This document shows, piece after piece, positions 26,101-45,493 of a stretch of 64,000 nucleotides of DNA. The stretch covers positions 28,020,311-28,084,310 of the forward strand of contig CM060849.1 of assembly GCA_030737835.1 (NCBI GenBank), read 5' to 3'. The notes under the pieces are model-generated. The model made no database searches. It had not been told where the DNA came from and worked only from the letters and a program-made list of their open reading frames with translations. The translations under genes were made by a program, and so were the position numbers. The first letter of the stretch is position 1; each line of letters opens with the position of its first letter. This DNA is from Acorus gramineus (taxonomy: Eukaryota > Streptophyta > Magnoliopsida > Acorales > Acoraceae).

Positions 26101-28264
26101 TTATACTTGAGTTAGATAATTACATATGTTGTGTAAGTGAACATTACAATTTACAACTAAGAATGAGAATGTGAAAGGGTTGATTTAGTTTTCATTCTCC
26201 TTCTGCTGGCCTAAACATCCAAACAAATTTACGTTTAGAATATTTTATTTCTTTGTTAATGCTGGATATTTTAAACAAATTTTCTCTTTTACTTAATATA
26301 TTAAAGGTCAATTTAGCAATGCGTTAGGTCGCTTTTTGCGTTTGAAAACACCACCAAACTCTATCTCTTATCTAAACATAATTTTAGCTTTTATGGTCAG
26401 TTTTTCGGTTTTTGAAACACATTAAAACAACGCTTTAGAGAAGCAAACCAGCTTAACACGACGCCATGTCCCTTGACACCGATTCAAACGTGCCCTAAAA
26501 CTAAACTATTAAGAACGATAACTTCTTTTTCTGAATCAGAATTTTCAAATCAGTAGTCCAAATATATAGGCATCCAGAAAAAAAAAAAAAACACACACAC
26601 ACTCTCTCTCTCTCTCTATATGTACTGTGTACCATGCAATAACAGAGGGAGGAAAGATTGGGGTCCACTTCAGTTCCCCTGGACACGATGTGATTGCGTC
26701 GGACTTTTGGCTTTCTCGCATACGTGCAGTGTAGTCCCGGTCTTCGTACGTGCATCTCAGCTTTTCTTTTTTTCTTTTCAAACCCTAGAAATGGCAGAGA
26801 TGAACAGTACAAGAAAAAAAAAAAAACAAACAGGATCAACATGTTTTCATAATGGAAAAAATGATCCACAGTGGCCGGTCAACAGTTGAAAGGGTTTGCC
26901 CACCTTTATAACTCTTTTTTTTTTTCCAGTGGTTTTGGATTTTTTTTCTTTCTTTCAGAAGATCAACACATCCATTGGTCATAGAATTAAAAGAGGGCCA
27001 TGACAGCCCATGTTATGTTTCCTTGTGTCAGAGGCCTCCCCACCCCCGTGAAGAAGAAGATCGATGATGGTTTTGCCCGGGTGTACGTCCTGTGCACACA
27101 TTACCTGAGGACTCCAGCCACCAAAAACTTAAGGGTTAATTGCTTAAATATCCCTCATTATTTTTGTGCCCCAACTTTTTAAATTTTTTTTTTTTTTTGT
27201 CTTGCTGTTTTATATTCTCATTTTTTTTAGATTAAAGAAAACCTTTAAAATCCTGTTGGTCATGTAATTTTTTTTTTTTTTGCTATTTTTAGGTATGATA
27301 AAATATTGTCAATTTTTTTTATTGGTTACTTTTTAACCATATCAAAATGACTATTAATTATTTTAAAAGATAAATATTTTTTCGCAATGTGTTAAACTAT
27401 TGTTGGTCAATATTTAGACTTACTTATAAATAAAAAAAATTTAAGGGTCTTGGTGCATATGAGCGCATTAGACAATTGCTTAAGTTGTCTAATAAAAGAG
27501 CTGACCCTAATTGCCACTTCACAGCAAAAATACTAGCCATACATTTTCCTCCATCTCATAAGATATTTTTGGTTGCTATACTTGAAATGATAATGGATCC
27601 AAATTCTTTGGGATTACTAGCAAACTTGTTGTTTGTGTATTTTTGTAGAAAAATTCTATTAGAGTACATAACTACATGCTGTTGAGGTTTCCAACATTAC
27701 GAGAATATTGATGGAACTTATCGATGGATAACAAATGTCTATTTGAAAGTTAAATAGCAATACTGAAAATCTCAAATCATATATTTTAAGTGGACACATG
27801 ATATTCATTAATTAAGCCTGAAGGAACCTAACCAGAGTTGGATCCATCTCTCATTATACATATTCATAATCGTCTTGTAATGTATGTCATTGAGCATTGA
27901 TTATGATCATGCTGTTGGGAGATCAAACACATCAAGGACTTGAGAGAGAGAGGAGTGGAGAACAAAAGGGATTTGAATAATTGGAAGAGTTAATGTGATG
28001 GCACGTTATGGAGAAAGGTATTGACCTTTGCATGTCGGAATCGCACCGACACCCAACCCTAACTTCCCCTACCTACCATTAATTCTATACATCTTTTGAG
28101 GCCACTCTCTCTCTCTCTTTCTATGTATATATTATTTATATATTCCATATACAGAAGAACCAATACCCGCATTTCTTGACTTTATTGCTACCATTAAAAC
28201 CTTCTACAGAGTTTTGTTTCCAGGTTTTGTTTCTTCCTATTCAGAATATATTTTTTTTAAAAAT
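23183..28264. other. Long AT-rich spacer, no gene recognised
   Basis: Five kilobases with only short low-complexity frames. Simple repeats include a C13 run next to (CT)n at about 24043-24080, A-runs at 24845, 25509 and 25532, and (AC)n/(CT)n at 26590-26618. The 26620-26880 stretch is somewhat GC-richer, but its frames on both strands match nothing I know. Segments starting near 23780 and 26300 have the look of decayed MITEs without clear ends. Confidence 0.4.
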
Positions 28265-28883
28265 GGGGAAATTAATTCTTGAGTCATTCGAGTAACCCCT
28301 CAATTATTTTTAAATCTTTAAAACATCTAGATTTATTTTTAAGTCCCCATACTCTATTATGTATTTTTTAAGGTGATTCTGTCTGTACACTGATAAGTCC
28401 ACTGTTATATTTTTTATTTTTACCCCTCATTCACCGTATGTGTACACTGTTAAACTGTTTGCATAAACTGTTAATAGATCTGCCAGTCTGTGTATATTGT
28501 TAACATATTTGTGTATATTTGTTAATTTGTCTGTGTATTTCGTTGATGGATTTTGTACATTGTTTTATATTATTATTATGAATATCATAATAATGTGATA
28601 TGAAAATTTATCATGTTTTTATGGTTGATTATGGTATATATGTTCGCCATCAAATTTGACGCGTGTGGGGGCAAAAGTCTAGTTGTCTATGTAGATGGGA
28701 GAGGAGAACACAAAGAAAATGTGAAGACAGAGGCAAAATAAAAAAAAAAGGCTAAAGATAATTCTCATTGGATGGAAAACCCAAAAAAAATACCACAAGT
28801 AATATGAGGACATAAAAACAAGTCCAGATATTTTAGGGACCTAAAAATAATTTAAGAGTTCTCTGGAGGATCCGGAATTAATT
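28265..28883. mobile_element. TIR element (MULE-like, about 620 bp)
   Basis: The left arm (from ggggaaattaattcttgag) and the reverse complement of the right arm (aaaaattaattccggatcc) stay alignable for about 90 bp, sharing tcaattatttttaa/ttaaattatttttag, aaaacatctagattt/aaaatatctggactt and tttttaagtcc/tttttatgtcc. The core holds many tgtgtatatt and tgttaa motifs. Flanks are T/A-rich, so no TSD could be defined and the class is inferred from TIR length. Confidence 0.55.
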
Positions 28884-30895
28884 TTTAAAAAAATCATAAA
28901 TAGTCTTAACTTATCTATCTAAAAATACCATAAGTATTGCAATCACTTATCTTAACTTTGGTTATGTTAAAGAGCCATCACTCAATATTATCATAATAAT
29001 GACTCTTTAACCGGTTTTTATCCTATTTTTAAGTATAATAGAAAATTAAGAACGATCTTTAATTAACTCAACCACGAATTAAGAATATGATCAAACTATA
29101 CCAATTAATCACCGAAATAGCTATTTTTTTGAGTTATCAAATAATAAAAAAAATTAAAAATACAACTGAATTGACCCATGGCCCACAAAATGATTTAAAT
29201 TATGATCGCCGATACTAATAATCCGTTTCGCAGCCTCATATACTATGATAATATAGTATATATATATTGTACTAGCATTATATATAGTGTAAAAAAAATT
29301 GTTATTTTTTTGAACGAGAAAAAAAACACTAATGTATCTCAGTATATATTACATTTCATATAACTGCATGTATTTCAATGGGAGAATGTATAATTTTTTT
29401 TTAAAAAAAAAAACTTATGTGAATTGCAATTGAGACTGCACATGGGTTAGACATATCATTTTCCTTAGATTAAACGGAGTTGGGGTTCACCGAAAACAAT
29501 TTCCTTTTAAAGTATAGCTTGTCCAGAAGAGACATCACATGCATGCATGATGCATCTGCTGTGGATATTATGCTAATCAATATGTTACATGTGTAACGCT
29601 TGAGGCTTACACATGATATTGTTTAATTTTTGCATAGGTCTCACATTTAATTTGTACTCGTATATAAGCATATAATATCACACCTACTAATTGATATGAG
29701 ACAAAAACATTATGTTAGCTTTTCACCTCACCATATCTTTGTGCCCTTAAAACTGTTGGCCTTTAGTTTTGACTAATTCTATACATATTTGTGTGATTCT
29801 GAGATGTTATAAACTTATATCTGTCGTTCTAATACTACAGCACTCTCTTTGTTAACCACTCTGTTCAAACTCTCTCTAACCTTGTTGGCCTACCTGATTG
29901 ATCATTTGGTTTTAGTTATTAGTATCAAATAGCCCCACATATAGGCTATTGGTCATAAAAGACGACTCCAACGTTAATATCTCTTTCATGTTTACAATTT
30001 CTTTTCTTTTTTTTTAAATTCTGGTTTACATGCATATCTATATATCATAGACTTAAAGATTTGTAGTTCTAATTAATACATAAAGATAACATCAGCAAAT
30101 AATGAAAACATATAGCCAATTTTTTCAAACCCTAATTAATTAGCAATCAATTGTTTTCAAACATTAAACTTGTTTTGCTGTTACTAAATTCTCTTGCAAT
30201 GGAGAGTTTACAGAGTCAAAAAGTCTTACCATCACTTACTACTAAGCTACTGCTGTTATTAAGGTTGTTATTTCGAAAATTGGAGCATAATGGATAGAGT
30301 AGTTGAACCATATTGAAGAGCAGAAGAAGAATCCCTCGAGTCAATCCAATTCCAAGTGCATGTCACTTTGCCCAAAATGACCCAAGAGCTAGCCACAGTC
30401 GCTCATAAAAAAGAACATTTTTTTTTAGCAACTAAACCCCTCCAGAAAGAATTATCATTTTTTATTCTAACATTTCCAAATTAATAAATTACCAAATATT
30501 ACGTTTGATTGGTTCAGTTATTGATGTGACACCTTTTTTTATATTTAAAGATAGATTAAAACTTTTTTATTAAAAGTTAAAGCTCAAGAAAATGGAAACG
30601 TAATTAGTTGGGGGGTTGGGGGGGAACTCAACTAGGAAGTCTATACAAATAGAATTTTAAAGTAAAAGATGACAAAGCAGAAGAGGTTTCTGCTGACCTC
30701 GAGTGAGCAGTAGAGACTCGCCATCGATAAGTATCAGTTTGCCCCTAATGAAACGCACCACACCATGAACAAAATCAGTCAAATATCATTTTTTTCATTA
30801 AATTTATCAGGGACAAAAATGCTATTTTTTTCCAGTATTCTAAAAAATTGCAAAAAAAAAAAACTCACTTTCCCGGCACAGTACCCTTTTTTTAT
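28884..30895. other. AT-rich spacer
   Basis: No gene or structured repeat could be supported. Low-complexity A/T runs only, and a G-run near 30610-30625. Confidence 0.4.
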
Positions 30896-31522
30896 TAGGG
30901 ATGGCAACGGGGTGGGTTGGGACGGGTTTTCTGAATCCCAATCTCAAACCCACTCCCAAAATCATGTTCCAAAATCGTCTCAAACGTGTGACGGGTTTAG
31001 TTTTTTTATCCCAAATCCGTCCGAACAAGTATGTAAAAAATCCGAAACCGTTCCGACCCGTTCCATTTAGGTCTGATTTATATAATATTTAATTCAAATT
31101 AAATTTTTAAATAAAAATAAATATTTTATTAGAATAAATCCTACAAAATAAGAAATAGAAATTTTCAGTCTTCAAAACAAGTGATAAATATAATATTTTT
31201 TTATAATACTAAAAGACAATCCGTGTATGTTTATATGATTTCAAATTTCAATTAGCGTTTCAATTTATTCATTCTTATTTTTTCTATATTTTTTTTAAAA
31301 TACCAAATAACTAATATAAATTATGTAATTATTATAATAAATATTTAATCCTACTATTAATAGAAACTAGGGCGGGTTCGGGGCGGGTTTTTCTAAGTAA
31401 ACCCATTTCTCATTCCAAACCTGTCGGATTTTATTTTATCTGTCCTAAACTTGAACCCAACCCGATTCAACAAGGTCGGGTTGGGTGGAGTACCCTATTG
31501 AGGTAGTCTCATTGCCATCCCT
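30896..31522. mobile_element. hAT-like non-autonomous element, copy 2
   Basis: Begins TAGGGATGGCAACGGGG; the reverse complement of the right end begins AGGGATGGCAATGAGAC. Homologous along its length to 6605-7242, with shared phrases such as ttgggacgggtttt near the left end, tatgtttatatgatttcaaa in the core and cgggttttattttatc near the right. No TSD is recognisable, so this copy seems older or has lost its flanks. Confidence 0.75.
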
Positions 31523-32496
31523 GACTCACCCATTCTTTTTGTTTGCTTGTTTTTATTTTCTACTTTCAAGACCTCACCCGCATTTACTCTCCCACAACCT
31601 CCCCTCCATTAGAACAATCTCCTCACTTATATCTTCTCAACACATCCCCCCCCCCCCCCCCCCCTTCCCACTCCCCAACCATTAATACCATCCTGCAACC
31701 AAAGCCATAACAAATAAAGGCAAGCCTCTTTTCTTCCTCTCTCCATGGAATGAAAAACAAAAGCTAAAGATAAGATGGAGATCGTAAAAGCCATTCAATG
31801 AATCCATCTGATAGTAATCCTCAAAAGGTTTGTGCAGGTGGGCATCTCTTTGTCTCTCTTGCCTGGCACTAGAAAGGAATTCTCTTGTACTTTTTTTTTG
31901 AAGAGGGCTTTGATGAGCAAAGTTTTTTTTAGAGGGTTTTCAGTGCTAAGTGAGGTATGGGATAGAGTCCTTTCTGATCTGACCCTCTCTGTCTCCCTCT
32001 CTCTCACACATGCACACACACACACTCTCTAGCTTGTCCTTTTATGTGATTCATAATTTAGGTTCGTGAAAGAGATCTCTGCAACAACAGCAGGAGTTTT
32101 TTTTTTTTTGTTAGTTTAATGGGCGCCTCTAATTATTAGCCTTTTTTTTTTTACTTTGGGAGATGGGATGGGCTTGTTTTTATTTATGGGTGTGTTGTGG
32201 TGAAATTGAACACGGGTAGTTGGTGGCTATAAGAAAGAAGGGGAGGGTGGTTTTTATTGACTATCTGCCTAAAGTGTCTTTCCATCTGCAGGAGTACATT
32301 GTATTCTTATATATCAGTAGTCCTTCTCTTCCTGATCAACCCATCTGGTTGGCTACTCAGATTAGGTTTTTGAACAAGTCATCAGAAGTAGCAGTAGCAG
32401 AAGCCGCAGCACCACTGCCTTCATTCATTCAAAACCCACCTCGACCTTCAGATTCCATCATCATCGCCACCACCACCACCATTAATCATCATCATC
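31523..32496 (+). promoter_or_regulatory. WOX gene upstream region and leader
   Basis: Unusually rich in simple runs: C19 at 31646-31664, (CT)n/(AC)n at about 31990-32030, T-runs at 32097 and 32142, and (CAC/ATC)n just before the start codon. A few upstream ATGs with short frames exist, for example at 32220, whose 115-codon frame overlaps the WOX start in another frame. If the transcript begins upstream of it, that frame could reduce WOX translation; this is inference. Confidence 0.35.
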
Positions 32497-34987
32497 ATGG
32501 CTTCATCAAACAGGCACTGGCCAAGCATGTTCAAGTCCAAGCCCTGCAACCACCAATGGCAGCATGACATAAACACCTCTTCCCTCATGTCCCCTGCTTG
32601 CCAGAAACCTCCTTACAACTCAGGTAATCATCACCCCCCCCCCCCCTAGGGTTTTGTAATCACAACATATATATCTAGTATAAATGATCCCCAGATGAAT
32701 TCCACTTCAACTTTCTATCATTTCCTTAGGATGTCTCAATATCTACTTAATATACATGTCTCAACTTTTATTTTGATGAATAAATCACACATGTATAGTG
32801 AAAAAACTAACTGTTTATATTTTATTGATAACCCTATCATCTCCATGACCCCACCAAACCCTAACCAGCATTCACAGACAAAAAATAATTAAGGTTTTTC
32901 AAGGGTGTAACAACTGAATCCAAAAAAGTGCAGTTCCTCTATGTGACAATCACATATAAATTTTATGTTGTTCAATGAAAACCAGACGTATCCATGAATC
33001 TATGTAACATGTTAATTTTACAGTCCAACCAGGTTGCGAGGAGCGGAGCCCGGAGCCGAAGCCGAGGTGGAACCCCAGGCCGGAGCAGATACGGATCCTC
33101 GAATCCATCTTCAACTCCGGCATGGTGAACCCCCCGAGGGACGAGATCCGCAGGATTCGAACCCGGCTCCAGGAGTACGGCCAGGTCGGCGACGCCAACG
33201 TCTTCTATTGGTTTCAGAACCGAAAATCCCGCAGCAAGCACAAGAACCGCCACCTCCAGACCACCACCAACAACCGCTCCCACTCCCGCCAAACCACCTC
33301 CGCCGCCACCTCCTCCTCCTCCTCCACCTCCTCCGACAAGTCCTCCCCCGACAAACACCCCCTCCTTCCCTCCGCCGCCATCGATGTCCCCACCAACTCC
33401 CCGACGGCGTCGGTCAACCAGACAAACTTTGAACAACTGTCAGCCGTCGTCGAGCCTCCTTTCCTGCTCCAAGGGACCGCCGCCTCACACAGCGGCGGGT
33501 ACTACTTCTCGCCGGACTACCTCTCGAACCTCGTTCAGATCCCCGAACACGGGCTCGGTCTCTGCTCCGGTCTCCTGACCGAGCTGATCTCACAAGGCCA
33601 TGTTGAGTCGAAGAAGGAGGAGTTGAAGATGGAGGTTGTTCACCCAGGATATCCTGTCATTGCTAATGCTTCTTCTGTTTTTCCTACCACAACCACCACC
33701 AACACCACCACTACCACTACTACTGCACTTAGTGATTTACAAGGTATGTACAGTTGTAAGTTTTTTTTGGTGGGTAATGTACAATTGTAAGTTAGATTGT
33801 CAGAATCTATGCATAAGACATCATAGGGTGGTTGTGCTATTTTGGATTAGATTTTTAGTTACTAAACGGAGTCACAGCTAAACACATGAAAAAAAAAAAA
33901 AAAGGACTACACGTGAATCGGTTGACGTGATCGATTTTGCCCTCCCATTATGCATGGTCATGTCATGGAGATTCCGAGAGAGTATTAATTCGTACGTTCG
34001 CATGTCATTTCAAAGAAAAGATATATGGAGGTGATGGTGGGTTCATTCCGTAAATATTATTTGACGTGCATCCATCCATGTCGGGGGGACGGGACGTGTG
34101 CATGGCATGATTTTTTTTTTTTGGGTCGACGTCTTGACTGACTGAACACATACACACTGTTTGTTCTTGATGGTTGCTCCTGTTTCTAATCGTGTGTTAG
34201 GTTTTTTATTATTATTATTAATTGATTCAATTAGGGGTTTTTTTTTTTACGATTTAATTTGTGCATGCAGGTGGTGGGGTTGGGGAGATGGGTGGAGATA
34301 GGGTCATGGTGTTCATAAATGATGTGGCGTTCGAGATCGGCGTGGGCCCGATCAACCTCCGGGAGGCCTTCGGCGATGGCGCGGTCCTCCTCCACTCTTC
34401 CGGCCACCCCGTGCTCACCGACCACCTCGGTTTGACCATCCAACCACTCCAGCATGGGGCCTCATATTACCTGGTATGTTCTTCTCACATTCACACAGTG
34501 GCTTATTTAATTTTATGATGTGATCCAATTCTGTCTAAATCTCATCCGCATTAATTTGTCCGTCTTTATTGGAGACTTGCATTTTATAGTCATTCATGTT
34601 TAATACGTGAGATTATATCATTCTGTTCACGTCGGTCATGTGACAAATGCGGATGAGATCCAATTAGATCTCTTTCCATTATTTGGTTTAAAGAGCTAGT
34701 GGATTATATTATGTAATTTAACTTGTAGTCTTTGACTAATTGATCACAGTGCTAAACTTTTTTCAAATTGATATACTATGATCAGGATATCTATTGTGGG
34801 TTGGCATGCTATTGGACCTTCTTGGAAGCTAGCTAAAAATGATGTTTTGTATACGCATTTACATTAACTGAGGCAGTTGTGAACTTTGGGAGATTTTATA
34901 TTGCATTTGATATACTGTTTTACAGGACTGACTAATGGTGTGGTATTTTTCCACACTTTTTTTTTTCAAATTTGTAAGCAGGTTTAA
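32497..34987 (+). CDS. WOX9: WUSCHEL-related homeobox protein, WOX8/WOX9 type
   Basis: Exons: 32497-32623, 33024-33743, 34271-34473 and 34982-34987, giving 351 residues; all joins are GT..AG and in frame. A nuclear homeodomain factor; relatives (Arabidopsis WOX9/STIMPY, WOX8) maintain embryo and meristem cell division. The N-terminus [17 protein letters not shown] is the WOX8/9-clade signature. The homeodomain spans about 55-119 with the enlarged plant WOX loops and helix 3 motif [17 protein letters not shown] Ser/Thr-rich middle and a Thr repeat follow. The C-terminal block ([20 protein letters not shown] to [12 protein letters not shown]) is also clade-specific. The last exon supplies only Val and the stop, after a strong polypyrimidine-CAG acceptor; skipping the splice would instead add about 15 unrelated residues. 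Exons 2 and 3 are very GC-rich against the spacers. Confidence 0.93.
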
Positions 34988-37147
34988 GAGAAGAGAAGGT
35001 AGGTGGTGTGGATTAGGTTTGTTGGTGGTGTGTGCTAGTGCTTCATCTATTGTAGGCTGTTGTTGTTTCTTCTTTAGTCCCTTGGGCTTAATATTATTTA
35101 ACAGGATTAGTGATATGTATCAGGACAGATATAGCTTGATTTCCAGGGCTCAATCTTAAATATTGGACATGATGCTGGATTCTGATGTTTACCTAGCTGT
35201 TCGTAGAAACATCTTAAGTACTATATATTGAGAATATGGTGTATCAGTCACTTCATATATTAATGCATGAGTTTGATCATCTCTTCTGTTATTTTTAATT
35301 ATATATCTGTTTTAAATGCTTAATGAGGAAAATGTACTGTGAACATTAATATGGGGAAGGGGAGATTTAAAGAGGAAAATAAGTAGATGGAAAATCCAAA
35401 CTGAACAAGATAAAAACACTTTGAAAAAAGTGATGGTAAATGTTTCCTATAAAATTAAAGCTTGCCTAAACACTATATATGAAAATTGTTGGTCAAATGA
35501 AAACATTCACTTCTCCCACCGTGGATTGTGCACGAACACATACCTTCCTTATTTTCTAAGAAAATTTAAACAGGGAATTCAAGTTTGGCATAACATTATT
35601 AGCTAGCTAAAGTTGATCATGAGATAGATCATCTACTTTTATCATTTTTTAAATTAATTTGTAAACTTTTATATGATGTTTTAAGTTAAACAGTAAGTAT
35701 AAACAGAACAATCTTATATATGTGCTTAATTAGGCTTAGTGTATAGGCATGATTGGATTTTGTAATTTATCTTTGTATTGATATTTAAGTTAAGCCACCT
35801 ATAAACAACCATTGATTGCGTACTATTCTTGTTAAGATGAAATGGATAAGTGTTTTTTTTTCCTTCTGGGTCGCCAGTCGTGCACACAATGTTCTACAGA
35901 CATCCCAATTTAATTTACAAGTGCCTTTAAAATAAAACAAATTGAAGATATATACAATTGCACCACCTTAGTTTTACTTCCCATTCCAATGTCACAAAAC
36001 CAATTAATTACATTATTATCATGCCCTATTTTGTTTCACTGGTTTCTCAAATGCTTCTGGTTGGTTGATCTTTAGGTGGGATGATGTGTTTGCAAAGCAT
36101 GCGAATAATTCTTGTGACAAGCATGTCAATAATGAATATTAAATCAAAACAGGGTTGTTTCTTTGGCTAGGGTTTCCTCCTCGTAGGTCTCCGATTTCAA
36201 TCCGTAAAATAATAAGAAAAGTAAATGATAGATACAATCATTGATATACAATTACTTTGCAATTCCAATCAGTTTTAAATTTTTTGAAAAGTATATATTT
36301 ATCAAATAAAAGTATATACTGAAATGAATTGTTCGTTTACATGTTTTTATAATTTTTTTTAGTTAAATACATACTTTCATAATCGAATATGTTTTTTATT
36401 CACAAATCATATAATTATAATGGGTGAGGATCACATGAATGGTGGCAAAAGGTATATGTCATTGTGTCGACGCCCAACAACAAAAGAATGTATCAGTAGT
36501 CCTACCCATTAAAGGTCAATCAGCAGTAGTGTTGAATCCAGTTCGGCCTTACAAAGAAAGCGAAAACATTAATGAAGGAGTTAAGCATATAAAAATGTCT
36601 TAAGAATTTCAGGTAGTTCACTTATATCCTATCCGCAGGCCAGTCCAATTCAATATTGTTCATCCCCCAAAATTTTCATTTAGACACGCATCTAGCATGT
36701 ATAAATCAGTCATCCTAAATCATAGAAACTCAATTTGCTTGGAGTTAAAACAAACCAATGTACAAGCAACAACAAATTATATATTCTTTACAATTTATAG
36801 TCTCTATGCATGGACCAATATGTTTCACAAACTTCCCAATGGTTATACAATCTCTAGGCTCCGTGATTTAGTCTAGATCCTCTATCTTTGGTTCCCTGAG
36901 GGAACCCCAATAAAGAAACATCACATAAATGGTGAAGAAATATTTCTAATGAAGATGTACCCATTTTAATTCAGCTATATTTACATATAAAAAAATTCTT
37001 GAGTGCACTACTTCAATCATTTTTGCATCATCTACATGGCAGGTTATGATTATTCTATACAAAGAAACAATGTGTCACAAACACAGGTGATCCCATCAGT
37101 AGTTCTACCTTTTATTTTTTTTATAACTGGTTTTGTATTGGAACACT
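34988..37147. other. WOX 3' region and spacer
   Basis: The start of this stretch should be WOX 3' untranslated sequence. The remainder is AT-rich without coding frames of interest or clear repeats. Confidence 0.4.
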
Positions 37148-37150
37148 TTA

Positions 37151-37610
37151 GGCCATTTGGATAGATACATAAGCTATTATGGGATTCATGACTATTGTAA
37201 ATATAAATTATTATACTAAAAGAATAAGTAATTTTTTGTTTAGATGTATTTTTATTTATTCTTGTCGGAAAACGTAACGATGAAGGTTTTTATTGTTTGG
37301 TTGACCATGGATAAACTGTGAACAAAGTGTGAATAAAATGTATGTGGATATTTGTTTATAAAATGTAAAAAAGTAATTTGACATGTGAACCCCTTAATTT
37401 TTAAGAGGTGGCGGTGACAGATAATTTGATAGTGGTGTCCATTTATTCTATTGCTTGAAATAACTTAATACCCTGGGAGGTGGAATGGCTATACTATCTA
37501 CTTCCAGCTTATACTTGCCTCCAAATAGTAGCCTATTCCATCAATCCAAACAAGTTTTTTGATGTTATTCCAGTCTATTCTAACACAATCCCTCTACCCA
37601 AACAGCCTCG
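37151..37610. mobile_element. Tourist-like MITE, TTA TSD
   Basis: Flanked by TTA (37148-37150 and 37611-37613). The left end ggccatttggatagat and the reverse complement of the right end aggctgtttgggtagag are imperfect TIRs. The core (ttgtttggttgaccatgg, gtgaataaaatgt, ataatttgatagtgg) is shared with a truncated relative at about 39375-39660. Confidence 0.55.
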
Positions 37611-37613
37611 TTA

Positions 37614-38727
37614 TCAATCCATGCACAAAACTTTTTTAGGTAGAAATAAAAATGATAGCAATGTATTGAACCTTAACCTTTGAAATAGAACACTCCCTTT
37701 CTATAAATCATGACAACTCAATGGTATACAATTGAATGAAGAAAAATGATAAAAGAGAAACAAATCTTTCATCATTTTCTTCTCTCTCAACATAATAAAT
37801 GTAATAAAAAAAATGATATTAACCATTAAAATTTAATTAATAAAAAAAAATGATAAAAATAACAAATCTCCCATGATTTAAATATGTGAAAGAAAAATAA
37901 ATTTAAACCATTAAAATTTATTAAAAAATATGATAAAAAAATATAAATTTTTTTCTTTAAAATAAAATTACTAGTTTTCTCTTTCAAAACATCTCCCGGT
38001 CCCAAATTTTATTTTCTCATTCAGTGAACATCTCGGATTCACCACTAGTTTAAATATACATAAAATTTGTTTATGTAAAAAAAAAAATTGAGTGAACCCC
38101 ATAAAATAGAAAAAAAAATGAGGCGTGTTTAAATCCCACGAAATCCGAAAATACTCGGCCCCACGTGACCAAAGCTGACGAATGAGCAGGTGCCAAGACT
38201 TGATAGATTTTTTGAGACTGACAAGCGACGACGGTCTTGACCGCCAGTCTCTTTTAAGGTAGGTTTTGTCGTACGGTCTTTCTGCATGCATGCAGCAGGG
38301 ACTGACTCCTTCCCTGTTTTTCAAAGAACGTTTGACACGAAATCTGTATGGGAAATTCAAATGACAGTATATACATCAACAATATATATATACACATAAT
38401 ACATGACTTTCTCTTCTTTCTTTCTTTTTTTCTATTTTTAATTCTCTGTTATTGTGGTTGGATGGGAGGGGATGGAGTGGAGTGGGGCGGTGTGTTTACT
38501 TGCGAGCTGAAGACAACAGTGCGTGCGAGTTGACAGTATGGAAAACGATGTTTATTCAACACATCTTGAAGGGGCTGCCAAACTGAGGATACGGGGAGAT
38601 TTGATTCGATGAAATTGAATCCTTTGGAAGGAAAAATTGGGTCTAGTATGTAAGTTCATTTAATTTGGATGTAATATACATGCCCGACGCCAACACTAAT
38701 AAGGCAGACTTACAGTATGGAAAAATT
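37614..38727. other. Spacer without recognised gene
   Basis: A GC-richer island at 38100-38340 contains a CACGTG and several tgac cores and looks promoter-like, but no gene follows on either strand. The 129-codon minus frame at 37971-38360 has no family similarity that I can see. Confidence 0.35.
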
Positions 38728-38958
38728 GAGTGCGTTTGGTTGCGCGATTACAAAACTGATTCTGCAGGAATCTGCGATTGCAAAACTGATTCTGCAGGAA
38801 GCTCACTTTCTCAGCTTTCTAAAATCGTAGCTTTTGTGCACTATTTGCCTGAAATATATGTGTATGAAGCTGTTACAGTAAAACTGTTTGGTTGTACGAT
38901 TGTAAACGCAGCTTCCTGCAATCGCAATCGTAGCGCAATCGCGCAACCAAACGCACTC
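38728..38958. mobile_element. MITE with near-perfect TIRs
   Basis: 231 bp starting GAGTGCGTTTGGTTGCGCGA and ending in its inverted copy (22 bp identical, then further partial pairing). Inside, a 30-bp unit containing caaaactgattctgcagg is tandemly duplicated (38744-38803). It directly abuts the next MITE; the TAA between them is that element's duplication. Its own duplication is unclear. Confidence 0.78.
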
Positions 38959-38961
38959 TAA

Positions 38962-39306
38962 GGGTCCGTTTGAAAACACAGATTGAAAAGTAGCTTTTGG
39001 AATAAAGCGGCCTTTTAAGATGATTTTAGACCTTGACTTTTATTGGGATGTTTTTTTTTTTAATTCAGGAATCAATATTTGAAAGCAGTTGATGTTTGAC
39101 ATAGAAAGTTGCTTTTCAATTCAAAAAATCGATTCCAACAAAAAAAACGTTGTTTTTGAGCTTTTCAAAACACGGATTTCGAGAGAAAAATTAAAAGGAA
39201 TCTAGCTTCCGATTCTGAATAAAGTTGCCACGTTTGACTTCACGAGTTTAGCTTTTCAGCTTTTCAAAAAGCAAAAGTTATCCCAAACGTGCAACCAAAC
39301 GAGGCC
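38962..39306. mobile_element. Tourist-like MITE (copy B), TAA TSD
   Basis: 345 bp flanked by TAA (38959-38961, 39307-39309). Starts GGGTCCGTTTG, ends CAAACGAGGCC. Full-length homologue of 5257-5597. Confidence 0.8.
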
Positions 39307-39309
39307 TAA

Positions 39310-45493
<6,184 letters not shown>

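Noticed and set aside
26501-26889. Overlapping 70-120-codon frames on both strands
   Set aside because: No family similarity, and they contain poly-Phe and Arg-Glu repeats from T-runs and (CT)n.
33034-33432. GC-rich frames overlapping the WOX homeodomain exon, on both strands (including 32972-33436 minus)
   Set aside because: They are shadows of the conserved homeodomain frame, with Pro/His- or Gly-rich low-complexity content.
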